A stretch of DNA of 35,520 nucleotides from a virus, in the IMG/VR virus record IMGVR_UViG_3300035670_000735, positions 1 to 35,520 of that record; one strand, 5' to 3'. The translations under genes were made by a program, and so were the position numbers. Under the pieces are notes generated by a model. The model was not told the DNA's origin. It worked only from the letters and a program-made list of their open reading frames with translations, and did no database searches. Shown here in pieces: positions 26,644 to 33,134 of the stretch. Every line of letters begins with the position of its first letter. Position 1 is the stretch's first letter.

Positions 26644-26838
26644 TTAGCCGACTACAACGACTGATTCGACTATTTCGTCTAGGCCCGAGTAATTTACTTC
26701 AAACTCAACCGTTGAGCCTTTATCTATGCTGATATTATCGTGTTGTGTTGTATAAAAGTGGTGATAGTGATTGTTTGAGTCTTTAACAATAGCGATTGAC
26801 TTTGATTTACTAACCCAGCAGATAACACCTTTTTTCAT
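26644..26838 (-). CDS. Cold-shock-domain-like OB-fold protein
   Basis: The 64-residue protein starts KKGVICWVSKSKSIAIV, followed by HHFYTTQHDNISIDKG and STVEFEV. This follows the layout of cold-shock proteins (KGxVKWF, KGFGFI, VFVH, G-VEF-V). The RNA-binding aromatic motifs are altered (KSIAIV for KGFGFI; HHFYTT for VFVH), so nucleic-acid binding may be changed. AAGGAG precedes the ATG and is part of an inverted repeat that could hide it. It is followed after 26 nt by the lipoprotein gene. Confidence 0.55.
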   Translation of the reverse strand: MKKGVICWVSKSKSIAIVKDSNNHYHHFYTTQHDNISIDKGSTVEFEVNYSGLDEIVESVVVVG

Positions 26839-26843
26839 AAATA

Positions 26844-26884
26844 CTCCTTTTTAAAAGGAGGGGAATAAGGTTAATTCTCCCCTC
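26844..26884 (-). promoter_or_regulatory. Structured leader hiding the ribosome binding site of the cold-shock-like gene
   Basis: Two stems overlap on the leftward transcript. The outer arms GAGGGGA / TCCCCTC (26878-26884 and 26858-26864) form a hairpin followed by CUUUU. The inner arms CTCCTTTT / AAAAGGAG (26853-26860 and 26844-26851, one base between) pair the Shine-Dalgarno with the sequence just before it. The stems share bases 26858-26860, so they compete. Confidence 0.4.
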
Positions 26885-27005
26885 AAGCATCACATGCCGT
26901 ACATAAATCTTGTCGGCAAATATTTGGAGTTACTTTAGGGTTATTTACAACTATTTGATATTATTTAGGAAAGCTAATATTAGGCGGAGGATCTCAATAG
27001 AATGC

Positions 27006-27077
27006 AGGTTATGGTAAGTTAATGATTAGACACCAGCATCTTACAATCATCTACAATATGTAGGTTATGGTAAGTTA
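27006..27077. repeat. Direct repeat pair between two small genes
   Basis: The 16-bp sequence TAACTTACCATAACCT (leftward strand) occurs at 27062-27077 and 27006-27021, 56 bp apart. The match continues for four more bases with one mismatch (RCAT). It lies in the 252-bp gene-free gap 26839-27090, whose remaining sequence is AT-rich with no other feature seen. The spacing is compatible with two regulator sites upstream of the cold-shock-like/lipoprotein pair. Confidence 0.5.
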
Positions 27078-27090
27078 GGTTTAAACGCGC

Positions 27091-27303
27091 CTAACGTCGA
27101 TTCTGACGCGACTTATATTCATCCCGTATCTTATTAGCCCTACGATCTATTTCGTCTCTTGCGATGCGTTTTATGGCGGTTGGGGCCGGTGTTCCTACCA
27201 GCCAAGCTAAGTAGTTCGCAGGTATAGCCGATATACCGACGCCCTCGTACTTACCAAACGGCATTTTAAACTCCTCAGACTTTGTGTGTGGGGTTTCAAC
27301 CAT
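27091..27303 (-). CDS. DUF3820-like small protein
   Basis: I start at the ATG at 27301-27303 because CCGGAG lies about 9 nt before it; a longer frame from a TTG at 27339 runs through a terminator stem. The 70-residue product has MPFGKYEG followed by IPANYLAWL and a basic C-terminal helix ending KSRQNRR. This matches the short DUF3820/exonuclease-X-associated domain. The domain is found in phage and bacterial DNA-metabolism contexts but its function is not settled. It sits just downstream of the replication origin candidate and two terminator-like hairpins. Confidence 0.6.
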   Translation of the reverse strand: MVETPHTKSEEFKMPFGKYEGVGISAIPANYLAWLVGTPAPTAIKRIARDEIDRRANKIRDEYKSRQNRR

Positions 27304-27318
27304 GGTGTGATGCTCCGG

Positions 27319-27380
27319 CAAAAGAAAAAGCCCCAACAAGTGCCGTAGTCCGATAATTGGACAATTTTCTTGTTAGGGCT
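27319..27380 (-). terminator. Terminator-like long hairpin directly before the DUF3820-like gene
   Basis: On the leftward transcript, 12-bp arms with one mismatch (complement of 27380-27369 and 27340-27329) enclose 28 nt containing an inner stem (GTCC/GGAC, 27348-27351 and 27359-27362). The 3' arm runs into UUUUUCUUUU. The Shine-Dalgarno of the next gene lies only a few bases further, so an attenuator rather than a plain terminator is possible. Confidence 0.6.
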
Positions 27381-27381
27381 C

Positions 27382-27408
27382 TAAAAAAACAGGGCTTGCC
27401 GACCTGTT
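27382..27408 (-). terminator. Second tandem terminator downstream of the origin region
   Basis: On the leftward strand AACAGG (complement of 27408-27403) and CCTGTT (27393-27388) pair with a 9-nt loop and are followed by a run of seven T including the last stem bases. It precedes the longer hairpin at 27319-27380; together they would stop transcription coming from the helicase side. Confidence 0.55.
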
Positions 27409-27483
27409 AATTCTATCTTCTGGTTATCGTACTACGGCGGTGAGAAGTATACGCCGTATTTTCTTAAAAGTAAACACTTTTTA

Positions 27484-27805
27484 AGGTTACACGGAGATAT
27501 ATCACGTGTAACCTACGAATACATACTGCCGCAACGCTTTTATCAAGGTTACACGGTTACACGGATTCCCCTATTTATTATACTTTTACTTATACCTATA
27601 CCTATATATATAAATACAAATATACATTTATATATAATACATGTAACCATGTAACTCATGTAACCTTGTTGTTTTTATTTGTGTTTTTTGGTTACACGGT
27701 GTTGCCTGGTTACATCACTTTGATGTAACTTTTGATTAAAAAAAAAGCACTGACTGTTTTTTATACAATTAGTGCATTTTTTATACAGACTGTGTCCGTG
27801 TAACC
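27484..27805. repeat. Iteron-like repeat cluster, candidate origin of replication
   Basis: Eleven copies of the core GTTACA (TGTAAC in reverse) lie in about 320 bp. Forward copies start at 27485, 27547, 27555, 27690 and 27708. Reverse copies start at 27507, 27642, 27650, 27659, 27724 and 27799. The full unit GGTTACACGG is perfect five times (27485, 27547, 27555, 27690, and reversed at 27796). The first pair forms 10-bp inverted arms (27484-27493/27505-27514); another pair gives 9-bp arms around 3 bases (27709-27717/27721-27729). The middle (27565-27640) is extremely AT-rich, like an unwinding element. No gene is present from 27345 to 27844. The cluster abuts the helicase gene end. Confidence 0.7.
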
Positions 27806-27844
27806 TTTTGTCTAAAATTTAATCACAGGCCTCCAGAAAAAGTA

Positions 27845-29332
27845 TTATTCTATAGTAAACAATCCACCGTCTGGGCGAATAAATAGATCTTGATATCGAC
27901 GTTCACATTTTCCGTTAAATTTAAAAACACGTGTTGTTATTTTATGTCGAGACCGCAACCATTTAATAAACTCATTATATCTAGCGTAGCTCCATCCAAG
28001 CCGACCACGAATTAGGTCAGCAAACGCAGGGACAGAACATCCTGGTCCAAAAAACACACGAACACCGTTTTCATCGAAAGCTCCGACGTTAAAATACCTA
28101 CTTAAAACAGCAGAAAAATCAGCCGTATTCGATTCAATAACAGCTTCTAGTTCGTCTGCATCTTCGGTAGGAATAACACCATAAGTAGGACACATGTCCT
28201 CGTACATTTTCCGACACGTCGCGATTATGTACGGAGCTTCTTGCCAAACCCGAGCATTATACTCACTATCTGCCTCACCACTAAACGGTTGCATCTCGCA
28301 GTATATGATTCTTTTTCTGTCTGCCTTTTGATCACCAACCTGCGGACGCTCGTTTGAGGCGAAGATATACTTACACGAAAGCGATGCCGTATATGCGTCC
28401 TTAAATTTACGTTCAATTGGTATTCGGTCGTTTCCGGTGATACTTTTAAACAAGCCAGATTTAACAAACGTATAATCATCTACATCCGTAAACGCTATTA
28501 GACGCTTTCCTATTAGCTGTGTACTCCAGTGCTTGTCGTAACCTCCACCAGGACTTCGTGTTGGTGTACTAACTGCACCAGCAGCTAGACCAAACACCCT
28601 CATTGCAAAAAGAATCCACGAACCCTTTCCGTTGTCCCCTTCGCCGAATAACCACACGTACTGACTACGATCACTTTTTTCATAAAATAAAGATCCGAAA
28701 AATGCAGCGAAAGCCTTTGCGTTTGTTGTTCTAGAAAGCATCTCGGAAAACAACGGGTGTTTTGATTCGTCGTAGATTGGATCAAACGGAAGCCTGTTAT
28801 AACATATACCCGGTTCTGATTTCATTAGTATCTGCTTTGGTTCTGAAATTGGGTCCGTTGCCATAATCCATGTATCTTTGGCCTTCACCGCCCCGGCTGC
28901 ATCAAGCGCATATCCGCTTAGGTATCGTGTGTGCTTATAGATCGCATGAGCTACGGCCTCTTCTTTAACAAATTCAACCACATTATCTCTAAGAAGCCTA
29001 AGTACGAGTCGTATCCCAGGTTCCGGCTGAACCACGAAGAACTGCGATCCGCACGCAAGTTCCCCTCGGTCAATCGTCTCGGCAATCTTACTGTATATGA
29101 ATGCCTTACTCGGTCCACGCTCTTCTTTAGATGGCGCCACATTACCATCATCAGATTTTTCAGAACTAACGGCCTGCGGCAATGTTTGCTCGTCTAAAAA
29201 CGGATTATCATCATCAGGCCTTGGTTCCTCTTTTGGCTTAACAATACGCTTTCCTCCGACGAGAGAAACTAATTTTCTTGGATCAAATGTTTTGTTGTTA
29301 TTTTCTTCGTTGTCTGACATAAGTATAGCCAT
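27845..29332 (-). CDS. SF3 helicase (D5/P4-type primase-helicase)
   Basis: The 495-residue protein carries the superfamily 3 helicase core. Walker A is GEGDNGKGS (230-238), Walker B IAFTDVDD (279-286), and the later motif YIFASNERP (322-330) has the conserved Asn. Before it lies a D5_N-like region (about 120-225) and a disordered N terminus. The C terminus (about 400-495) looks like a winged helix. It probably unwinds the origin as a hexamer. Its start overlaps the primase gene by 35 nt (a later ATG at codon 5 is also possible). The AEP-type primase next door supplies the primase function. Confidence 0.85.
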   Translation of the reverse strand: MAILMSDNEENNNKTFDPRKLVSLVGGKRIVKPKEEPRPDDDNPFLDEQTLPQAVSSEKSDDGNVAPSKEERGPSKAFIYSKIAETIDRGELACGSQFFVVQPEPGIRLVLRLLRDNVVEFVKEEAVAHAIYKHTRYLSGYALDAAGAVKAKDTWIMATDPISEPKQILMKSEPGICYNRLPFDPIYDESKHPLFSEMLSRTTNAKAFAAFFGSLFYEKSDRSQYVWLFGEGDNGKGSWILFAMRVFGLAAGAVSTPTRSPGGGYDKHWSTQLIGKRLIAFTDVDDYTFVKSGLFKSITGNDRIPIERKFKDAYTASLSCKYIFASNERPQVGDQKADRKRIIYCEMQPFSGEADSEYNARVWQEAPYIIATCRKMYEDMCPTYGVIPTEDADELEAVIESNTADFSAVLSRYFNVGAFDENGVRVFFGPGCSVPAFADLIRGRLGWSYARYNEFIKWLRSRHKITTRVFKFNGKCERRYQDLFIRPDGGLFTIE

Positions 29333-30191
29333 CCTTTATGGTGTTTATGATTTCAGCATCCGACACCTGCCGCGAGGTTGAAAACATAGGTCTCGCGGCC
29401 TTTATTAGCCGCACACATTCACTCTCTTCAACGTCAAGCCAACATAACGCACTTGCACACTTAAGTATCGACATATGATACGAATCTGCAAAACGTTCTC
29501 CACGCGCTAAAAACCGCTCGATATACCCATGAAATTTACCCGTGCGAATATAGTCTTGTTTTTGAAAATCTTTTTTTTGAAGCGCACTATCCGAAAGAGT
29601 AACCCGTCCGTAATCTGCACTTGGTAATAATACCTGAAGCGGAATACCGTTCGCAAACGAAATAACTTCAGGACTGTTGAAAAAAAAACGAGATCCACCC
29701 AGTGCTCCAGGATCAGCACCGACGACGCGGCACAGTAACTCCATATTATAATTGTAAGTACGAAGATCATTGATCACTTCACTAAACATTAATATAAGTC
29801 GAAACCTATCTTGCGCCGGGCTTATCCTCCCACCGGACATACGCTTTTCTTTTCTGTGATTGAGCGATGTGGCAATAACGAAAAAAAGATTAATACTACG
29901 AAGGTATTCGTCTATATATTCAATCGAAGCGTTCTCGTCAAAATCAAGCACCGCATAAACGGCTCCAACAAAATTACGTTCTCTCCTTCGGCCGTCAATA
30001 AAAGCAATGGGTGAGTAAACTTTAGTTGTGATTAAGTTTATTAAATCACCAAACATTGCTGTGTCGTGTACTTCGAATTTATCGCTGTAGGCCCAGCCCA
30101 TCTTAGACTTCTCTGCCGCGTCCCGCGGTGGACGTGCTGGTGAAATCGATATGAACTGACGGGGTAAATCCATAAACACCGCGAAGATCAT
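29298..30191 (-). CDS. AEP-type DNA primase (PrimPol-like)
   Basis: The 297-residue protein has the archaeo-eukaryotic primase motifs: DFD at 83-85 (metal-binding DxD), SLNH at 109-112 (nucleotide-binding sxH type) and DRFRLIL at 128-134. A helical C-terminal domain follows (about 210-297). It would make primers at the origin for the host polymerase. It is encoded just upstream of the SF3 helicase and overlaps it, as in many plasmid- and phage-type replicons. The start could also be the ATG at codon 7; neither has a strong Shine-Dalgarno. Confidence 0.7.
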   Translation of the reverse strand: MIFAVFMDLPRQFISISPARPPRDAAEKSKMGWAYSDKFEVHDTAMFGDLINLITTKVYSPIAFIDGRRRERNFVGAVYAVLDFDENASIEYIDEYLRSINLFFVIATSLNHRKEKRMSGGRISPAQDRFRLILMFSEVINDLRTYNYNMELLCRVVGADPGALGGSRFFFNSPEVISFANGIPLQVLLPSADYGRVTLSDSALQKKDFQKQDYIRTGKFHGYIERFLARGERFADSYHMSILKCASALCWLDVEESECVRLIKAARPMFSTSRQVSDAEIINTIKDGYTYVRQRRK

Positions 30192-30405
30192 GGGAGGGCT
30201 GCCGCAACAAATCTTTTGGAGGACTTTCGAGAGACGCGGTCAGGATAACTCTCGTGCAACAGCCTTCGCCAAACTGCATAATGTCAAATTTATTCTTTAT
30301 AATCTACTTTTTTTTGACGGCGTTTTAAAACTTTAAACTGAGAAAAAAGACGTGTAAACGAGATTATTTTTTTTATTTAAAAAAAATATATTGACTTATT
30401 ATAAT
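30192..30405. other. Gene-poor, AT-rich gap upstream of the primase
   Basis: No convincing gene is seen here. A consensus -35 TTGACA lies on the leftward strand (complement of 30282-30287) without a good -10. -10-like TATAAT hexamers occur on the rightward strand at 30298-30303 and 30400-30405 without good -35 boxes. A short inverted repeat CGAGAG/CTCTCG stands at 30228-30233/30249-30254. A, T runs (30366-30388) make the stretch easily melted. Confidence 0.4.
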
Positions 30406-30513
30406 TTATTTAAGTCTAGAGATGAAAAAAACAATCAAGAAGAAAATGACGGCTATTGCCGAACGAAACCCGATGAACACAACCGACGGCACTAACTCGT
30501 AATATTCACTCAT
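30406..30513 (-). CDS. 35-aa single-span membrane peptide
   Basis: The frame encodes MSEYYELVPSVVFIGFRSAI followed by a hydrophobic stretch (AVIFFLIVFFI) and a basic end (SRLK), the layout of a one-span inner-membrane peptide with its C terminus inside. It lies on the same strand as the replication genes, just downstream of a terminator. A short rightward frame in the same stretch (30422-30502) is less convincing. Only GAAAG can serve as Shine-Dalgarno, so the call is modest. Function unknown. Confidence 0.4.
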   Translation of the reverse strand: MSEYYELVPSVVFIGFRSAIAVIFFLIVFFISRLK

Positions 30514-30525
30514 AGGAATCTTTCG

Positions 30526-30562
30526 TAAAAAAAAGTGTGGCTCTCTAGATCGAAAACCACAC
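30526..30562 (-). terminator. Rho-independent terminator after the SSB-like gene
   Basis: On the leftward strand GTGTGG (complement of 30562-30557) and CCACAC (30540-30535) form a 6-bp stem with a 16-nt loop, followed by eight or more T (30534-30527). It lies 66 nt after the SSB-like stop and would end the HTH-RecT-SSB transcript. Confidence 0.65.
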
Positions 30563-30627
30563 AGGAAAAGAGCGATGAGACGATGTGACGAGCGGTGTAA
30601 GACTCGCCACTCGCAGTACGCACCTAC

Positions 30628-31101
30628 TTAAAAAGGAAGTCCATCGTGAGACGTAACAGTTTCTTTTCTTTGAGGTTCTTTGAAAACAGTAAGTTTATCT
30701 AAACACGCTAATAACTCACCAGTAACCGCAGCTTTCTTTGCCTCGGGCTTTACGTTAATCCACTTAACCGTAGGCCAAAGGCGTGATTCGTTTCCAGTCA
30801 TCTCAACGACGAGCTCAACGTCACGATCTGCGTTGAGTACGAATCCACTTTCGGCAGAAAGTTTAAGAACACTTTGACGATCAGTAATATTATAACCAAG
30901 AAGTTGAATTGTTTTTATCGCAGCTTCAGCAGATTTATCTGTATGAAAAAACCCAGACCATTTCACGGTTTCGTCTGAGCCGGTGATCTGAAACGTAACC
31001 TCAACTCGCAGCTCAGCTGAGTTGTTGTTGTTTCGGTTCACCCACGGAATTAAATCATGCTTAATTGGTTTTGCTAAATACTTCCCGGCTTCTAAAGTCA
31101 T
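30628..31101 (-). CDS. Putative single-stranded DNA-binding protein
   Basis: The 157-residue protein is beta-rich in its first 125 residues (compatible with an OB fold). It ends in a flexible tail, SHDGLPF, very similar to the acidic DD-I-PF tip with which bacterial SSB proteins recruit partners. It overlaps the RecT stop by ATGA with AAGGAG upstream, so the two are coupled. With RecT and primase as neighbours, protection of single-stranded DNA is the natural role. The core domain itself does not show a standard SSB signature that I can name, so the family is not settled. Confidence 0.6.
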   Translation of the reverse strand: MTLEAGKYLAKPIKHDLIPWVNRNNNNSAELRVEVTFQITGSDETVKWSGFFHTDKSAEAAIKTIQLLGYNITDRQSVLKLSAESGFVLNADRDVELVVEMTGNESRLWPTVKWINVKPEAKKAAVTGELLACLDKLTVFKEPQRKETVTSHDGLPF

Positions 31102-31841
31102 TTGTCAGTCTCCTTATTGTTTTGTTCTTCGATTATTTTTTCAACCCGCTCAACCATACGGCGAAGTGCGTCGAGATCGTTTCGGTGAGAGTCATAGTAC
31201 CGCTCCACCTTATCACATATGTCAGGATCTTTCACGTGCAGTAGTAAACTTTCGAGTGTGCGAGTCATGTCTTCGCACGCAGCTGCGTACCCGTCGTCTC
31301 TTCGCGCAGGGATATCAATTATATCGTCACTCGACGGATCCCCGCCAAGCTCTTCGGCAGTATATGATCCGAGGATGGCGTCAGGAAAAACGGCTCGAGC
31401 TACAGCACTTATACACCGCGCACGAAGCATCGCTGCCGGGTAGTTCTGCCACGGTGTCTTAGACATAAGCTTCGCAGCTTTTGCGTCTTCAATTGTAAAT
31501 GAAAACGTAGAGAACGCATCGACAGAGTTTCTTCGAGCATTAATCACGCACTCTGCCGCAGAAGTCTTTACGAATATAATCTGAGCTGAAGGGCATTTTT
31601 TGTAAATTAGCGCAAGCATTAGTTCTGCTGATAGTGTCGGCTTGCCGTTAATAACAGCGATCGAGGAGAATGAACTAATTGGTGGTATGCCGAGCTCTCT
31701 TCCTTTGAGAAGTATAATTATTGCCTGTTCTACTGTTTTTATAGAGTCCGGCAGAAACTTAGAATTAAGTGCGATGTGTGCTATTTTAGAAAGCCCAGCT
31801 AGATCGGACTCGCTAGGAATAACGTCGAGTTCATTTGCCAT
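31098..31841 (-). CDS. RecT-family single-strand annealing recombinase
   Basis: The 247-residue protein shows the RecT pattern: an N-terminal region with KTVEQAIIILLKGRELG and PPISSFSSIAVINGKPTLS, then FTIEDAKAAKL, W-QNYPAAMLRARC and AVFPDAILGSYTAEEL. This set is typical of the RecT-type phage annealing proteins. It would pair single-stranded DNA in recombination-dependent replication or repair. No RecE- or lambda-type exonuclease is adjacent. AAGGAG lies inside the end of the Cro-like gene, which overlaps its start. Confidence 0.85.
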   Translation of the reverse strand: MANELDVIPSESDLAGLSKIAHIALNSKFLPDSIKTVEQAIIILLKGRELGIPPISSFSSIAVINGKPTLSAELMLALIYKKCPSAQIIFVKTSAAECVINARRNSVDAFSTFSFTIEDAKAAKLMSKTPWQNYPAAMLRARCISAVARAVFPDAILGSYTAEELGGDPSSDDIIDIPARRDDGYAAACEDMTRTLESLLLHVKDPDICDKVERYYDSHRNDLDALRRMVERVEKIIEEQNNKETDK

Positions 31842-32007
31842 TCAATAGCTCCTTAAGGGCCTTTCTGTGCCAAAGAGGAACCGCTCCCACTTTGTTCCAG
31901 TAGTAGTAGAAATTAGTCGATTTAAGCCCCAGTTTCGTCGCTAAATCTGCCTTTGAATGTTTTCGTATGAAATTATTCATCTTTTTCAAAAGGCTGTCTT
32001 CCGGCAT
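31831..32007 (-). CDS. Small Cro-like HTH regulator
   Basis: The 58-residue protein contains a helix-turn-helix (about residues 19-45: KADLATKLGLKSTNFYYYW, then AVPLWHRKALKELL) of the Cro/CI-superfamily type. It starts with ATG at 32005-32007 behind GAGGG. Its end overlaps the RecT start by 11 nt. It is the first gene left of a divergent promoter region with two perfect palindromes, so it probably represses both directions, and its own gene. No CI-type partner was found in the window. Confidence 0.7.
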   Translation of the reverse strand: MPEDSLLKKMNNFIRKHSKADLATKLGLKSTNFYYYWNKVGAVPLWHRKALKELLNGK

Positions 32008-32030
32008 AAATAATCCCTCACTTTCATAAA

Positions 32031-32081
32031 AATTATATATAATTTCTAGTTTACTTTTGCAACAACTAATTATATATAATT
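32031..32081. promoter_or_regulatory. Divergent early promoters with two palindromic operators
   Basis: The 14-bp perfect palindrome AATTATATATAATT occurs at 32031-32044 and 32068-32081, 37 bp apart. Each copy overlaps the -10 of one promoter. Rightward: TTTACT (32050-32055), 17 bp, TATATA (32073-32078). Leftward: TTGCAA, 17 bp, TATATA within the left palindrome. This is the layout expected for a Cro-like dimer that silences both early promoters. Each palindrome extends to 16 bp. Confidence 0.65.
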
Positions 32082-32098
32082 AAAAGCGAGGTGACACA

Positions 32099-32350
32099 AT
32101 GCTTAATATCTTATGTCGTTTTTTTTGTCGGCATCGGTGGAAAAAAGATTTCGCGTTCGGGCACGGTTACCCGATTATGTATAATCTGTGTGTCCGCTGT
32201 GGTGTTCGCAAAAAAATAAAAGACACGTATCCACCGCTGATAGGAGAACCCAGTGTCGGAAAAATACAACACCAATGTGATAGACTTTCAAGCTGCGCTA
32301 AAGAAAGTTTCTCCTCAAGTCGAGGAATGGATGACCGATCAACAACTTGA
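32099..32350 (+). CDS. Small Cys/His-rich protein
   Basis: The 83-residue protein begins with a hydrophobic-basic stretch and a CRFFCRHRW segment, then CVRCGVRKK. Four Cys/His positions could bind zinc. GAGGTG precedes the ATG, so the start is well supported. Its last 98 nt overlap the next gene in another frame, which has its own Shine-Dalgarno; both frames seem genuine. It is the first gene of the rightward early operon. Function unknown. Confidence 0.6.
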   Translation: MLNILCRFFCRHRWKKDFAFGHGYPIMYNLCVRCGVRKKIKDTYPPLIGEPSVGKIQHQCDRLSSCAKESFSSSRGMDDRSTT

Positions 32351-32534
32351 GTTTAGATCTCAAGCGATGCTAGAGCGAATACGACGCGTAGGAGAGATGC
32401 TGCGGCAGTTGTCATTTCTAATCGTATTCGAGGAGGACAAAACAAAAATCGTAACGTATCGCCTCATGGAGAATACACTTCAAGAGTTAATACGCTCGTA
32501 CCAAGACATACTTCATTCGTGTGACGGAGAATAA
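32253..32534 (+). CDS. Hypothetical 93-aa helical protein (GTG start)
   Basis: GTG start with AGGAG 6 nt upstream. The protein is helical with two amphipathic segments (EFRSQAMLERIRRVGEMLRQ and ENTLQELIRSYQDIL) and no cysteines except near the end. No family is recognised. It overlaps the preceding gene and is followed after 2 nt by the next one, so it is part of the rightward early operon. Confidence 0.6.
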   Translation: MSEKYNTNVIDFQAALKKVSPQVEEWMTDQQLEFRSQAMLERIRRVGEMLRQLSFLIVFEEDKTKIVTYRLMENTLQELIRSYQDILHSCDGE

Positions 32535-32536
32535 TA

Positions 32537-32905
32537 ATGAACAAACACTTTTGTTTCAATTGTTGTAATTCTGTGGAAGACATAGAAAATCATATTTGTT
32601 GCCCTGAATCAGCTAGACCAGAAATGGATTACGTGATTATTCGCACAGTAAGCGCAGGTGTTTTTGCGGGCTTTTTAAAACAAAGAACAGGGGATGAAGT
32701 CGTCCTCGTAAACGCTCGCAGACTATGGCATTGGTCAGGTGCCGCGTCTCTTAGTGAACTCGCGATGCGAGGGGTGAAGTATCCTCACGAATGTCATTTT
32801 CCATGCACAGTACCAACAATCACGCTGCTTGGTGTTTCTGAAATAATTCCCATGACTCCAGAAGCGAAAAAATCCATAGAGGAGGTTCCTGAATGGCGGG
32901 CTTAG
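32537..32905 (+). CDS. DUF6948-like phage protein
   Basis: The 122-residue protein has a short Cys-rich head (CFNCCNSVEDIENHICC), then VIIRTVSAGVFAGFLKQR, VVLVNARRLWHWSGAASLSE and KYPHECHFPC, and ends with PMTPEAKKSIEEVPEWRA. This is the pattern I know from small phage proteins of the DUF6948 type, mostly in early operons. Their role is unknown. GGAG lies 7 nt before the ATG. The Cys-rich N terminus looks like a zinc-binding addition. Confidence 0.6.
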   Translation: MNKHFCFNCCNSVEDIENHICCPESARPEMDYVIIRTVSAGVFAGFLKQRTGDEVVLVNARRLWHWSGAASLSELAMRGVKYPHECHFPCTVPTITLLGVSEIIPMTPEAKKSIEEVPEWRA

Positions 32906-33123
32906 AAAGAATAACAAATGAAGAATATAACGAGTGCATGTATAAACATCTTAGAGAAGATTTCGGCGTCGGTTTTGGAACGGGCTCTGGATCTCCATCG
33001 TGTTGCGGGCCGGACTACAGCGTCAGATACGTGCATTCCTACGAAAGCGTGAGCGGATGGGACATCGGCAATTTCGAAGAGCCACAGGGTCGAGGGTCAT
33101 TTCTTGGACAAGGAAAAGGATAA
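32893..33123 (+). CDS. Hypothetical 76-aa Gly-rich protein
   Basis: AGGAGG stands 7 nt before the ATG, and the start overlaps the end of the DUF6948-like gene by 13 nt. The N terminus is helical (LERITNEEYNECMYKHLRED); the rest is rich in Gly and Ser with a Cys-Cys pair. No domain is recognised. It belongs to the rightward early operon. Confidence 0.55.
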   Translation: MAGLERITNEEYNECMYKHLREDFGVGFGTGSGSPSCCGPDYSVRYVHSYESVSGWDIGNFEEPQGRGSFLGQGKG

Positions 33124-33134
33124 CGCTGTATTTA

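Noticed and set aside
27484-27805. tRNA or other structured RNA gene in the origin gap
   Set aside because: The short inverted pairs do not build a cloverleaf, and the repeated GTTACA units explain the structure better.
30422-30502. 26-aa rightward basic peptide
   Set aside because: It overlaps the leftward 35-aa membrane peptide, has only a weak Shine-Dalgarno and no hydrophobic or domain pattern.
31831-32007. CI-type lysogeny control
   Set aside because: No integrase and no partner repressor are present in the window, so the HTH gene is better read as an early-gene regulator.
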